Shown: one piece after another, positions 42,799 to 56,600 of the stretch | Layout: every line of letters starts with the position of its first letter | How positions within the stretch are numbered: position 1 is the first letter of the stretch | NCBI GenBank assembly: GCA_038503075.1 | Contig: JBCAML010000022.1 | Location: forward strand, 434,001-498,000 | DNA from: Gyromitra esculenta | Taxonomy: Eukaryota > Ascomycota > Pezizomycetes > Pezizales > Discinaceae | Length of the DNA: 64,000 nt | Reading direction: 5' to 3' | Notes under the pieces: generated by a model | The model's input: the letters and a program-made list of their open reading frames with translations, nothing else | What the model was told of the DNA's origin: nothing | Databases searched by the model: none | Program-made: the position numbers and the translations under genes

Positions 42799-45700
42799 GG
42801 TGATTGCTGTCAATAGCAAATTTGCCTTCTAAATCCGTTCTTGAGTGTCGTCGCTACCGAGTCGGCCCGTTCCCATCGCCGTCCACCAAGCTTCTTATCT
42901 TCCGGGACAGCCAAGTAATATGAACCCGATATCTAGGAGTCAAATAGAAATCTATAGGCTATAGCTGGCGTAGGTAAATGTTTCAAGCTTTAAATCGGTT
43001 CAGGAGCTTTGAAGGAAAGATGAAGTGAGTGAAAAGGCGGGCTTTCATTTCGAGAGATGCTGTAGTTTAGTCAGCTAAATAAGGCATCCAACCTGTCCCA
43101 AAGTAGGTGTGCATGGAACATTTGTTGATTGTTGGCAGCACACTGGTAGCCGAACCCTAATCACTTTCTTGTGTCCAGTCATCGCATACTTAGTTCCAGT
43201 CCAAGTAAATCCTGTGCCCCATTAAGAGGAAAATCTACGAAGAAAAGCACTATTAGTTTCTAAAGCAAGTATAGTAGTAACAGCGCTGTGGCTACTAGCG
43301 ATAGAATATTGCTCGTAGTTCGTTTCAGAGACAAGAGTGCGGTTATTTGTCGACCATGTTCGCCGGCTTATGCTCATAGCTCTTATAATTAGCTAGCACC
43401 AAGACTCGCGCCTCATACGAGTCGCATTTCCAGTGGAACGCGTATAAATACTAGCCAACCGAAAAACCATTGAAGATAGAACAGAATCAAACTAATTTAA
43501 GTGGAGAGAATATAAGATACTAGATGTCGGCATTATAGGTAATTGGAAGAGATCAAATATGTTTAGGTATACTCAAAGGATACCTGATGCGGCAGCCCAC
43601 GGGGTGCCTAAAAACTCAATCCCCCACACTGATTAATGATACAAAATATATTCCTAAACCACTTCTTATTATCATTGTCAAAGATCTACATGTTCTTAGT
43701 AACTACAACCGTTGTATTCCCTTAAAAAACAAAGCATACTAGTTACAAGAGTACGTAGAATTTTCTGAAAGACAAAAAGTATACCTTGCTGAATACATGC
43801 AGGATCATAGCTGGTATTTACTGTAGTCTTATGAGACATATTCGATCGTTCAAAAAACTATTGAGGCCAGCTTTCGCACTGGTGTTCTATCAGTGGTTGA
43901 GTGCAAGTCTTGGCGTCGAGAAAAAAGCCAAGTCATGTCTCGTACACCTTTTTTTCCACATCACCACCAATGAGAACCAATTCCTAAAGCTCGTGACCGT
44001 TGTACGTAATCCTCCCAATTTTTTACCTGAGCCCCTCAAGTTCCACCCTCAAAAAAAAAAATGGCTTAGTTGCAGTCTCGGCCGCGAAGAGCAGATTAGT
44101 GTTCGGCAGGTTAAGGTCGACGGATAGCATCAAAAAATAAAACCACGTTCTCGAGCTCCTCGGAACAAGCCTTCCTAGCGGAGCTTACCTTCACGCGCGG
44201 AGAGTTATTCATTGGATAGCTCAAAAAATCCTTTGACAGAAAATGCCATTGGCCACAAGCAAGTTCCCTTCCCGCCAGCCCGGGAAAGCTAAAACCCGAA
44301 ACCTCTGTAAAAGGGAACCATAGAACAACAAGAAGACTAAATGAGGGGTTTGTAGTGAAATGGTGAATTCCTGGATAGGCTTCATGCATTCCGGACCATA
44401 GGTAAAGCTATCAGTGTATTGAGTGATAATCAATGACTTGTACTGCCATTATATACATACGTTCTAGAAATTGAATGATGCTCACTCCAAACACGGTGCC
44501 GGTTTAGCACGATACCTTAATATTCAGCAATTTCACTCGTCTAATATTTCCCAGACACATTCATTCATTTCCAATACATGTAGTTCCTCGCTTCTGCACG
44601 TATTCGGCATCAAACCCGAGGATTTAACAATCCACAAATACCACGCCACTGCAAGTACGGTTGAAGTACCTACATGATATATGTTTCAGAAATAGGACCA
44701 GAAAATGAAAAACCCGAATCGGGTCTTTTGCCCATTATGGCGCGACGTGGTATATACATATATATTGCTTTCGGAGACAGCCCTAGTATTAGAAATTAGT
44801 AGCCACTGAGTCGAGTTATAATTAATGATGACTAGGATTATTTATATAGCCGGTACCTATAAGATTATATCGTGGTGTTTATTCATGATATATCACTCGG
44901 GTTTTGCATTGCTTTCGGTAGCCTCGATCTCATTGGATTGACTAGAAGCTCTGCGATTAGTGTGGGGAGGGATCGTCAGCGTTCGTTTGGGAATGCTTGA
45001 TTCCAGTCTTTCCAAGATCCACTTCCTTCCTATAACCGAAACAACTCTAGTCGGTTAGATGTTAGGCGTAGATCTCGTGCGGTATTAGTTTGAGACCTGA
45101 CGGCGGACAGGGTTTATTTTTGCTTTTTCATTTTTCTCGATAGTCCTGAAGATCTGCATGTCAGACGAGGCTTTGGGTAATTTTCGTCTTCGGTAGATAA
45201 ACAAAACAATAGTGTGGATATCGTCAAGTAGTAGAGATATTAAACAATGATCTGTGGCTTGTAACGTGTACCCCTAATCTTCAAACGTATCGATAACTAG
45301 CAATAGGGTAAAGCCATGTTTTTCCTGCTAACTTCATCTTTTGTGAGCTCCCATTCTGCCGCGGGTCGAATCCGGTGGTTTTGTTTAGTTCTTGGCTGAA
45401 GCAAATCCAACCAATAATTGAAACCGTTCTGTCTAAAAAGGGCAGAACAGCGAGTTTGATTTGTGATTGTGGAGGGATAAGACAGGGTACTTTGTTGTTG
45501 ATCTAGAAAAAAAAAACTGCTTTATTACTATGCTTGACGACTACGAGTACTTGTAGATTTGACGGTATACGGTGGTGTAAATGGTGGATGCACGATATGT
45601 AGTTAAAACAAGGGTTATGCACTCTTGCCACCACCCAGCATAGCCAAGCGCATAACGCCAGGATGTGTCTATCTCGTTGTTCTACCCAGCCAGCGGGTGC

Positions 45701-47144
45701 GCGTTACGCGGTCCAATAGCAATGATATTTCTTCCAAAGTAAACCGAACTACCGGAGATATAGAGTACCGATGGACCAAGCGCAAATTTTCGATCAAACC
45801 GTAGACTGTTAACTGCAGAAGCAGGGCACTGAGTTGACGGCAGACGAACTCACCGCCAAAGGTCACGTGCGGCGAACTGTTTTTTTCGGGATCCAGCTTT
45901 TTCGCTGCGATGTATGGAGGGGGGATTCGTATTTGATTTGCGTACTGTTCTTGGGATGATGTCTCAAATTAGGAGATGGAAAAAAGGTGAGAAGTACGGC
46001 AGAGGCCGAGGATAATGGGGGGACCTGCGATGTCGCCCTTCTTCCTTAGGACCGGTTGCCAGGGCTAGGGCCAGATCGTGGATGAATTGCCGCGAATTGG
46101 GGGAGAGGGTGAATTGCAGAGGTGTGGAGCGGATACTCCTCTCGATGAGCGCTCCCGCACCGGCAACATTACATACATACATAATACAGGGACAGCTTTT
46201 CTTTCTTTCTTGAGTTTCGGAGTTTTACGAGTAGGAATTAAGAGGTGGATGAGAAGAGGAGAATGTGGATGAACTGCGGATGTCTATCTGCAGCTGCAGC
46301 TGCAGGAGAGAGTCTGCAGGATTTGTACCTTTGATAGGCAGCATAGTATGCGCTATTGTGGAAGCAGGTAACCAGGTGGCCTGTCCGCGGCCGTTGTCTT
46401 GAGTCGCACAAGGGGAGCAGAATGGCCCCTCCGACGGTGGGCCGTGTGGATTGTCGTTTGGATGCCTGCTCTTGTCGCCATGCCTTTTCCACGAATTCCT
46501 ATTTTATCCTTACAGGCCAGAGGCAGGGGAAATTTCTTCCTGGGGCAATTTGAAGCCAACCACAATCGATAGTTGGCTGAAGCGATGGACTGTAAGAGGG
46601 CGATAGCAGGATGCTAAGCACCGTCGACTATCACTTATCCTCCGTTCCCCCCACAAAATCTTGGCGTTCTCCAGCGGGTTTGGTCGCTCGCCATCCGCCC
46701 CAGAACGGCGCGCCCATCCACTCCGCCAGCTGCTGCAAGCAACTTAGCCATCTGCCAGCCAACCACTCACACAGACAGTTCCAACCAGAGCAGTAGCCCA
46801 CTCGAACAGCATCTCGTCCAGAATCCAATACCTATTTTTTCTCTCAAACGCGGTTTTTTTCTCTTCACGCTTGCCAGCGCTACCCAAATACATATCCAGC
46901 TCAAAAATATCCTCCTATTCTTCTCGTCCACCTCCCCGTTAATCCCCTACAGTTCATCGAGAACAAGAATAAGGGAAAATCCCTCGGATAACCTGGTCGT
47001 CCTCCTCTTCTTACATATCTACTACCTCCTCCACCTCGCTCACTCCACTATCCATTCCCTGCGCATTCATCACCCCCCCCCACCACTGAACCAACAGATC
47101 TCCTCCATTATATACAAAACTTGAAAATTTCATAATATTTAAAG
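42799..47144. other. Long intergenic region (4.3 kb), no gene recognised
   Basis: The open frames are short and without domain character. I note A/T homopolymers (44050, 45506), a TA-rich run (44750-44770) and a palindromic CTGCAGCTGCAGCTGCAG run (about 46287-46305). The last several hundred bases before 47145 are pyrimidine-rich and are probably the promoter and 5' UTR of the GID4 gene. A gene with many short exons could be missed. Confidence 0.4.
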
Positions 47145-48295
47145 ATGCCAACACCAAACGAAACCATCACTGTAACTCCCATTATCTCTGGAGTTGATCT
47201 CTCTCGTCCTTCTCGTCTTCAGCTTGCCTGCCCCCCAGAAGAATCTATCGTTTTTCGCAACTCCTCATCTTCTGCTTGGCGGCAAGTTGCCCAGCATCAG
47301 GAATCTATTCCACCAGCCATGCCACAGCAGCAGCTCTCACCGATCACTAGCTCCTCTTCTGCTTCGTCTGATGACGAAACTTCGACGACAACAACAACCA
47401 TCGTCAAAGAAGTAAGTCGAGATGTTCCATCGGCAGAGCCATCCCCAACACTTGAACCACCAAAACACCATTCCCAACAGCCCACATCACACGGGCTGCC
47501 ACTTTCGTCGGAATCGCCGTTTGTGCCGTCACTCTCACATGAATTCTCTGCAAGACGGGTATGTTATTCTAAGGATGCCCACATTGTAGCGTTTACTCAA
47601 GTGTGAAACACAAAACACTGATTGTTGGCCTGGCAGTTGCTACCATCATCCTCTTGTTCATTCTTGCGCCCAGGAAGCAAATTCTCTGGAAAACAGACTT
47701 CTGATAGGTCGACATATGATGTTCACGTGGAACTCAAGCATGTTGACATGAGTGAATCCTTTCTCTGCGGCTACCTCCGTATTCAAGGTAAGAACCCCTC
47801 GCGACCTAATTGGGGATCTCTTTTTTTTTTCCCACTCGCGTGCGCTCAGGCGCTAACCTTACGGAACAAATCTCAGGTCTCACGGAAGATCATCCCACCT
47901 TGACAACATATTTTGAGGGAGAAATGATTGGTGACAAGTACACGTTTCAAACACGCCGCCCAGAATGGGACTCCAACGAGAAGAACGACTTCCAGCACTG
48001 GGCACGATTCCCTCCGTATCGCCCATTGGCGATCAAAGCAAAGCGCCCAGAATTTAACTTCAATTTTGCGCAAAGGCCACACATCTTTATGCGCTGGAAG
48101 GAGTACTTCCTGGTACCTGACCACAGGGTGAAGCAGATCTCAGGGGCAAGCTTCGAGGGGTTCTATTACATCTGCTTCAACCAGGTCGAGGGTTCTGTCA
48201 GCGGCATATACTTCCACGCAAAGTCCGAAAAGTTCCAAAAGTTGGAATTAGAACATGTGCCCGAGAGGTATTTCGGGGCGGTTGAATTTCGGTGA
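47145..48295 (+). CDS. gid4: GID4/VID24, degron receptor of the GID/CTLH ubiquitin ligase (327 aa)
   Basis: Three exons: 47145-47558, 47637-47787 and 47877-48295 (GT-AG, phases 0 and 1). The N-terminal ~135 residues are Ser/Pro/Gln-rich and disordered, as in other GID4 proteins. Residues about 148-327 are the Vid24 beta-barrel: LRPGSKFSGKQTSDRSTYDV, VELKHVDMSESFLCGYLRIQG, LTTYFEGEMIG, HWARFPPY, HIFMRWKEYFLVPDH, ISGASFEGFYYICFN, ending YFGAVEFR. In yeast, Gid4 binds N-terminal-proline degrons of gluconeogenic enzymes and drives their degradation when glucose returns. Its level is glucose-controlled in yeast; the sequence here does not show regulation. Confidence 0.93.
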
Positions 48296-49285
48296 AAAAC
48301 CGAAGTTCGGCCGTATTAGGAATGAATTATAGCGGTAGTAGGTTCTAATACCGATAGGGTTTATGGTGTCTGGTTGGTGCAGGGTTGGTGTATTGGCATT
48401 TGGATACTTGCTTCAATTGATTGGAATTAGTTTGGTCGACACTTTTATTGGAAATCTAGGGAAGGTTGGTGTGTTGGCTGTTTGGCTGCTTGGTTGCTTG
48501 GGGTTTTCTTTTTCCTTCTCGGTTGTTTTTTTTTTGGCTGCTACCTGATTCGCCTTTGGTTTTTGTTTCGGTATGGTCGATGATCAAAGTTGACTGATGA
48601 TGTAACGACCCGTCGCGTCAACTGGTTTCCCTATCATTTTCCTCACCCTTTCCCTATGGACTTTTCTCCTTACTTTATCTATATTTCATATCTTCTTACG
48701 CCTCTTTTGATTTCATGAAACTGCATCTTTTTCGTCCCCTCATGTTTCTGTATCTCCTACCTCGCCCTCTCTCCACGTCTCTCACCACGTGCTCTCCCCC
48801 CCCTCCCCCCTACCGTGTACCTATCTTCGGTCTGGTAGGATTGTATATTATGCGCATGTCGCCCTCCTCTTCCCATCCCTTTCCCCCTTCAAAAGACTTT
48901 TCGTTATCCACCACTCTCGTCTTCTCTTGATAAAAGAAGCCAAAGAGACTGGATTTTGAAACCATGTACATAGGTTCTATCTTAATACGAGACCACCCTG
49001 GTGGGATTCAAAAAAAAAACCCCCTCATGCAAAAGCTCGTCCCATTTTGGTGTTGAGAAAATACTACTTCGAGTTCGGAAGAGGTCAAAAACAGGGCCAT
49101 CGCTGATAGGCGATGCTGGTGGGAAAAAAGGGGACCACAAAATCCCCGATCTTGCACGAGGCGGGAGCCGGAAACGCATCCGAGGGGGTCGATGTCCAGG
49201 TACTCGGATTTTTTTTCATGTGGACCGTGCGTGCGACGTGAGGTGAGGACCGAGTCAGGTCTTTATCGATTGATAGTTAACGACT

Positions 49286-49306
49286 GGCGAATCGTTGCGA
49301 TTCGCC
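49286..49306. repeat. Perfect hairpin GGCGAATCG-TTG-CGATTCGCC
   Basis: A 9-bp perfect stem with a 3-nt loop. There is no T-run after it and no adjacent gene end, so a terminator role is not supported. It may be a relic of a small inverted-repeat element. Confidence 0.6.
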
Positions 49307-49461
49307 TTGCCACATAAGCGCTTAGCCACGTTTGGCCCCAGCCGCAAGGGATCAGCGTTCCTGGCCTGATGCGCCACGACGGATGCAGCCGTGTCCATAC
49401 CCCGCAAAACACGGTCCGCAAGAAGGCGCGTGTTACTTTGACGCGCTAAGAGGTTCGTCAA

Positions 49462-49506
49462 CGGTGAGAATTGTTACGGTGAGAATTGTTTCAGTGAGAA
49501 TTGTTT
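49462..49506. repeat. 15-bp tandem repeat, three copies
   Basis: Units of (C)GGTGAGAATTGTT(A/T) with one or two changes each, followed by a partial fourth unit. Probably a small minisatellite. Confidence 0.75.
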
Positions 49507-50657
49507 CAGTGAAGATGACCCTTGGGCGTTTTCTGGGCGCAAGTCGATTAGGTGCCATATAACGTTTGGATTCAGCCTTGTGGGCAGAATCCTATGGAAA
49601 CCGGTTTGGTGCGATTGAACGTGTTACAGATGCTTCCAAGATATACAGAGCAGTAGAGCGCGATCGATACTTCTAGGAGTCGTTTTCTTCAGAATCCTAT
49701 AAATTTCCCTGTAACAGAGTGGAAAGAAGGTTCAGGTTTTAACCACTGGGGTCCATTTATTTACATGCCCTTCCTCATATTAATATATTGTCGTTCCAAG
49801 CTAACAAGTTAGGCCCAGCGACGAGGCTACGTTCCACGCCCTTCAAACCACTTCTCAATTTAATCCCATAACTGCTTTTCATGGCTAACTTTATTCATTA
49901 CCAGGCTTCAATATTTCAAGTGATGTCAAGGCTCTAGTCAATACTGTAAGGAGTGCTTGAGAGGTACCTGATATATACATGCAGCAGACCTTGGAGTACA
50001 TGGCCCCCTCCCTCCCACACCGGCATACCCGCACCTGTAACTTACATGTATTGGCTCCACCTTATACTTTGTGTAACTATATCCGCTATAGAGAACTGGA
50101 CGCCTGAGCATCATTGAAGATAATTCCCTGCTGTACCGCTAGCGATTGGCTGTAAGTTTAGGCATAGAATCTCCGATAGGATATTCTCTGAAATTGCAAT
50201 CGTCTGGTAGGCTCACGATCACACACGGGCGCCTGCATACGTATACTTTATGCCCAGCGCAACCAATCTCTGTCTATGATATAAAAAAATTCGGATGGCT
50301 GCGGGTGCTTCGACGAGGAAGTGTGCGGTCTTGCTACCACCTCATCCAATGTGACTGCGGGGTCAATACCAGTACGGAAGATCATCGTAGATACTTGCGA
50401 GGCACACTATTATTTTCAGGCAGCAGCGGCTGCCTACCCATTTGCCGGCTAGCGTGTGGCTGTATGTGCGTCTAATAATATTTCTTTAATTATTTCTTTA
50501 GTTGAATTCTAGCAAAGTTGCTATATTACCGGCTGTAGTCCATCTCTTGAGTATTATCTTCCAAAGCTCATATCTTTCCCCAGTCTTCAGGTATTTCGAA
50601 TATAGAACATAGTGTTATATAACATACCGTATCGAGGCGAAAGCAAAACTTCAAAAA

Positions 50658-53600
50658 ATGCCGGTAACTCCAATAGGCAATAACGCACAGCACCAACCGC
50701 TTACCACTGTCCTTCGCAACATCATCCGAGAGTACCCCGCTGGTGGTGGTGTCCTCCGTGAGCTATGCCAGAACGCAGATGATGCCGGGGCGACTAGAGT
50801 CGAGTTCGTGCTTGACACGAGCTCACATGAAACCGAAAATATCCTACATCCAGGTTTGGCGGGATACCAGGGCCCTGCACTATTGGCATTCAATGATGGC
50901 ACTTTTTCACCGACGGATTTCAAGTCTCTGAGCCGAATCGGTGATAGCGCAAAAGCAACAGACCTTAGTGCAACTGGAAAGTTTGGTAGAGGTTTTAATA
51001 GCGTAATTTGCGATATATCTCTTTTTCCGTTCATAAGTTTAGGGCAGCTAGCTGACATTACCCACAGGTTTATAACTGGACTGATATGCCGTCCATAGTC
51101 TCTGGGAGACTACTTCTTATTCTTGACCCACATTTCACGTGGTCACGGGACGTATCAGCAGCCGACCCAGGTGGCCCACTTTACGACTTCGTTAGGGATT
51201 CCAGCGAGCCGGATATGCGTAATCAGCTGGGCGCATTCGGGAGTATCTTAAAGGACTTCGAATCCGAATTTCAAGGGACTATCATTCGCCTTCCGCTAAG
51301 GACTGAGGCCCAGGCAGCAGAGAGTAAGATTGTTCCGGCTCAAAGCACTTCTGAAGCAGATATCCTCGAGGTCTTCGAGAAGTTCGCCAACGAGCTTGTG
51401 GAATCTTTGCTATTCTTGAGAAACGTGCATACCATCACGTTGCGTCTCAATGAAGATATCTACGCCAAGGTGGAATCTACTACCCATGCTTCACATCACG
51501 AGGCAAAAGACATCATCAACAAGGGTTATATGGAGGTTTTTGTTAAACAAGAGAAGGATCTGTGTGTGATGGACTTCTTAACGGATATCTCCCTGTATCG
51601 CGGCGAGGCAGCAGACAAATACAAAACTGGCAAGAAGGAAATTTTTAAGTATGCGATAAGTCACTACCTGAGCAAAGGCCCAGAAGATGAAGATCTTCAG
51701 AAGTGGGCAAGAAGTCAAAAGCTTTTTCCGTGGATCGCTATTGCTACGCCGTTAGAGGTTCGTTCGTTTTTGGGGCTGGTTTCCCCGTTATCTTCTACTA
51801 ACTCTCATATATAGGGGAGTATCAATTTCACTGGGCGCCTCTTCAGCATTCTTCCTCTACCAATTCACACGAAACATCCTGTCCACATCCATGGGATGTT
51901 TTCTATCACTCCGGATCGATCAAATATCCACTCAGGTGGGGATTGGACGATCAGCGAACATTCCGAAACCAAACTCGGCTCGAGATGGAACACGTGGCTA
52001 TTGCAGGAATGTCTGCCCCACATCTGGATCCGAAATCTCGAGTTTTTAAGTCATTTGAGCGAAAATGAAGAGGTGAAGTTTACAGGATGGGACTTCTGGC
52101 CTGCGGGTACTCAAGGAATCGAAACGGATCTTTGGATGGGAGTTTTGAGCACGCTGTTTCAGCGAGTGGTGAAGCAAGGTTTGAAGCTACTTCCCACGGT
52201 TTGCGGCACCACTGAAGCTCGTGACGATGTTTTGTTCACTCTCGATATCGACGAAAAGTACAAGAATGCTCTACAGCATGCCAGAAGCCCCGTCTCGTTT
52301 CCTCCAGCGAATAGAAGACCTGAACTTGCCAAAATTGGGATCGAAACTCTAAACCTCCCTCGGCTTACCCCAGCTACAGCCAGAAACTCGCTTTCAAAGC
52401 TGAGAAACTCTCTTGAAGATCTACCTCTTAACTTTCGGAGAGACCTTCTCGAATATGTCTTATTAGATAAAGACTATGATAGTATAGGCTTGTGTCATGC
52501 GCCACTATTACCAACCTCAGATGGGAAATTTCATAACTTTAGTAATGCAAATGGATCGAGACTATATTTTCCTCAAACCAAGGAAGAGGCAGAACTTTTC
52601 AAAGAGAGTAAAATATTGATTGATACCGGGAAACTAACCCCCTCCACCGAAAAACAAATGAAATCTGATATTAAGAAGCTTGACCGCTATACAGCCGTAT
52701 CTATTTGGAGAGTACCAGACGCCGTATCTTATTGCAAAAAGTATATTTTCAGCGCTGCTGAATCCAAAAAAGGGGACATAATCACGAGACCTGGCTTCAA
52801 TGACTTTGTTAACCGGTTCTGGAAATGGATTAAACTTATAGACAACACGGCGCAGCTCACAGCTCAACCTCAATTACTAGACGGACTATGGCTTATTCCG
52901 GCAATGGGCGATCGCTATCATAGGATTTCGAACGGGAGGTCCTCAGTTCTCGATATATCTACCAAAAGGCCCCTCAGTGTTTTCCTTCAGGATACTGCGT
53001 CTAGCCTTTTTACCCGCCATGGGGCGCGGTACTCATTTTATGTCGAAGAAGGATTCACATCTACAACTACTGAAGTGGTCCGCCGCTATATCCAAGATGT
53101 TGGGAATTTTGGCTCCGTGGTAGAGTGGCTCGTTGACAATCGTACAAACTTCGTTGATATGTTAAATGATAACGAAAAGGCCGACCTCATCTATTGTTTG
53201 AGAATCATCTCGATAGGATACTCAAAAAACAGGGGCAATGGACAGATGCTACGAAAACTGAGTCTATTTCGAGAGGTATCTTCTGCAGCACTCCCTAACC
53301 CGTAAGTCCCAAAGCAATAAACCCACTCCAACCAAAGCTGACAAGGGAATTCTAGACCCTGGATTTCTCTGGATCCGGTTCGGGGTAATCTTGCGGTCAA
53401 CTATATTGGTATCAAAGATGTCCCGGTGGCCTTGAGCTTCCCCAACACTATATTCATCGATATTAGCAACAGCAACAGCGAGCAACTCATCCAGGGGCTA
53501 GAATTAGCAACTTGCCCTTCACTAAGTAACATACTTAACGATTACGTTACCTATAACATTGTAGACTCAAAAGGCGATACGTTGCGGGTTGCCCAGCTTG

Positions 53601-56600
53601 TCGAATTTGCTTTCGGACGATTTGATCTTTTATTGCAAAACTCTCGGAACACACTCTCCACCACAGAAATCGTTCCCGTCGACACTAATACCACCGCAAC
53701 ACAGCTTAAACGGCCAGTGGACACAGTGAGTTGTGAGCTTGAGCAATACTTTTTCCCGGAAGAGAGTCGGGTACCAACTCGAGAATTCTATAATCACTAC
53801 CATTCCGTGCTTCCCACACTAGGAATGGTTGAAAGGATATCGAGTGGGTTTGTACTCGAGAGAATAGAGGTTTATAGCCAAAACGATCGCTCGCCAGAGG
53901 AAATTGGAGAGAGGGCTAGAAAACTTATTGAACACTTTAGATCCGCCCCGCAACTGCCTCAAAAATATTTCACTTTCCGATGGCTCCCAGCCCATTTCCC
54001 TGGGAAGGCTAACAGACTTTGCAGTGCCGAAGAATGCAGAGACAAAAATTTCGAGATGCTTGTAAAGTACGCAATGCCGCTTGTGGAATTCCGGGTCCCG
54101 GAAGAATGGAGGAGGGCTTTGGGTTGGAACAATCCACTGTCGAAAACCCAACTACTGAGACAACTGGACGGGGCAGTGAAAGAAAAAGACACCGAAGTTA
54201 TACGTTATTTAGTTAAGAAGGGAGGAGATAATTTTCTAAATAATTGTATATCCGAGTTGCAAGAGCGCGAATGGATCCCGGATAGTGTTGGGCTTAAGTA
54301 TTATCGTCCGAGAGATATATTTCTCGAAGATTTTTCACCCCTTTTCCCTTATTTCGGTACTGTGGCTCCCGAGTTTAAAACCTTTGAATATAAGGATTTC
54401 TTAGCAAAGCTTGGAGTGAACAAGGGACCCTCGTTTTCCCAGGTACTTACCCATATATATTCATCTCCAAGAGCTGTGCGAGATTTAATCTAACATACGA
54501 TATAGCTAAAAGAGCTCCAGGACAAACTTGCAAAGAAAGGAGCTTTGGCAGAAACGGATCTAGAAGTAGCACTCTATATTGTGAAAGTGGTGGGGGAAAG
54601 GTTTGCCGAAGACGCAGCACTTACCGACTTTAAAGCTCCGGACGACTCTGGCTCTCTACGCCTTCTCCGATATCTCACAGCTGGCGCCCCCGATCCTGAA
54701 GCACTCGACTATCTAGAAGCTAATGACCCGGACCAACAAGCAGAAAAGTCTACAATACTTCATCCTAGTATCTCGCAGAACACGATAAAACAACTACGCC
54801 TAACGTCATTTCATGCCCGTTTCCTGGAATTGTTGAGCGATCCTGATTTTGACGATGATTTCGCGCAGAAAGAAAATTCCATGACAGTAATTGAAGATAC
54901 ACTGAGACGGTACACTCCTAGTAGTACTTTCAATGAGTATCTTGCGAATGCCGAAGATTGCCGATCGGCAACAGAAGTATCTTGGGTTCTTGATCACTCA
55001 GAAAGTCATAAGGGGACAAGGTTACTTGTGGAAGAATTGCAGGAAGTTCAAGGACCTGCTCTTTTTTGTTGCAACAATGGCCGTAAGTAATTCCATAACC
55101 TCTATAACTAGAGGACATTTACACTTGGATGTCCTACTAATTCCAGTAAAACGTGCCTTACCAAAACTCTGCCAAAGATGATGAGTTTTGGAACGCTATT
55201 GGGACAGCAGTTCATTTCAGTTGTGAATACAAAGCACTAACGAGCCCAAAGTATTTGAACAGAAGGACTTTAAAGCAGTGATTGATGTTGGGGTTGGATC
55301 AAAGCGTCAAGATTATTCCAAGATTGGAAAGTTCGGGAGGGGAGCTTTAACGATGTCAGTGGACTTCTACACGTCTGAACCCCCAAAAAATTTCTCACTA
55401 TATTCTAGGTATCACTGGACTTCGGTGCCTAGCTTTATCTCGGGCGACTCATTCGTAATTTTCGAGTAAGGACGATATCATAACTACCCGATATCAAAAT
55501 TTATAAGCTAACCCTTGAATAGCCCAGAGCTCAAGTACCTGCCAGTGCATCCTATCACGAGAAAACGAAGAGCAGGAATGAAGTTAAGGCTTCAAGATGT
55601 ACGCCTAAAATGTAGCGCATCGCCATGAATAACAAAATGCCTGCTAGGTTTTTTATGCCACTAACATCGCCTAGATCCCGATCAACTTCGACCTTTCGAG
55701 GGTATACCCGGATTTGATAAAAACACATCTTATTTTCCAGGCACAATATTTCGATTCCCGTTAACCACCATGTCCACCAGATCCGGCCCTAGCAATAGTA
55801 ATATTGAGCCCGAGAAAACGCCTAGGCAATACCTCAAGGATTATTTTGAAAGCGCAATGGACTCTTTATTATTTCTTGAATATATCACTTCGATCTCCTT
55901 CTGGGAGATAAATACGTCGTCGGACATCACACATGGGTTAACTCGGGAAAAGTCTTCCAGTGAGCTTATCTGGAAAGTATCTTCAAAGAAGATCGTCATA
56001 TCCGACAGCCCCAAGGTCAAGGAACTTATCATCGAAGGGCAAAACCAAACACTTGGAGAATTAAAGTCTAGATCTCATAAGTGGTGTGTCATTTCTGGCA
56101 GAAAAGACGAAGGCGATCTTCCTACGTCCTCGTTAGTAGAAATCCAAATAAAGCATTCTCTCGAAGCAAGGTATGGCTTAGCTGTCCTAATCTCCGAGAC
56201 GACCAATCTCGGCGGCAGGAACTATATGAGTTTACCACTACGAAAGCCTGATACGATGGAGATTCCAGTCCATGTCGATGCGGTGGGTACACCTGCGGGC
56301 GCTGTAAAATTTGCAGTAGGCTAATCAAACATTTTTCTATTTCAGAACTTAGTCGTCCAAAGCAATCGGCAATCCATCCCTCTAGCGGATTCAGAAACGG
56401 AAGAAGGCTCCGAGTGGAACAGATGGATATTCGAAAAATGCGTTGCTCAATTATATCTATCCCTCATAAAACACCTTATGCAAACCGGTGTCAACGGATA
56501 TCGTTACTGGCCGCCGTATCCATCCGCAACAACCGATACTATATCAAGGATTATATCGACGGCATTCTGGAACAAAGCGGTCTCGAGCCCATATTTACTC

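Larger units (their letters stand above)
48296..50657. other. Intergenic, with small repeats
   Basis: Pyrimidine-rich 3' flank of GID4, then AT-rich sequence. It contains a 9-bp-stem hairpin at 49286-49306 and a 15-bp tandem repeat at 49462-49506. No gene is seen. Confidence 0.5.

Noticed and set aside
43786..44389. Two frames of 92-113 codons in the 4.3-kb intergenic region
   Set aside because: They overlap on opposite strands near 44111-44127, have no recognisable motifs, and include homopolymer runs.
45360..45385. tRNA-like T-arm GGGTCGAATCCGG
   Set aside because: The loop lacks one base of the TTCRANY consensus and no acceptor, D-arm or anticodon arm can be folded around it.
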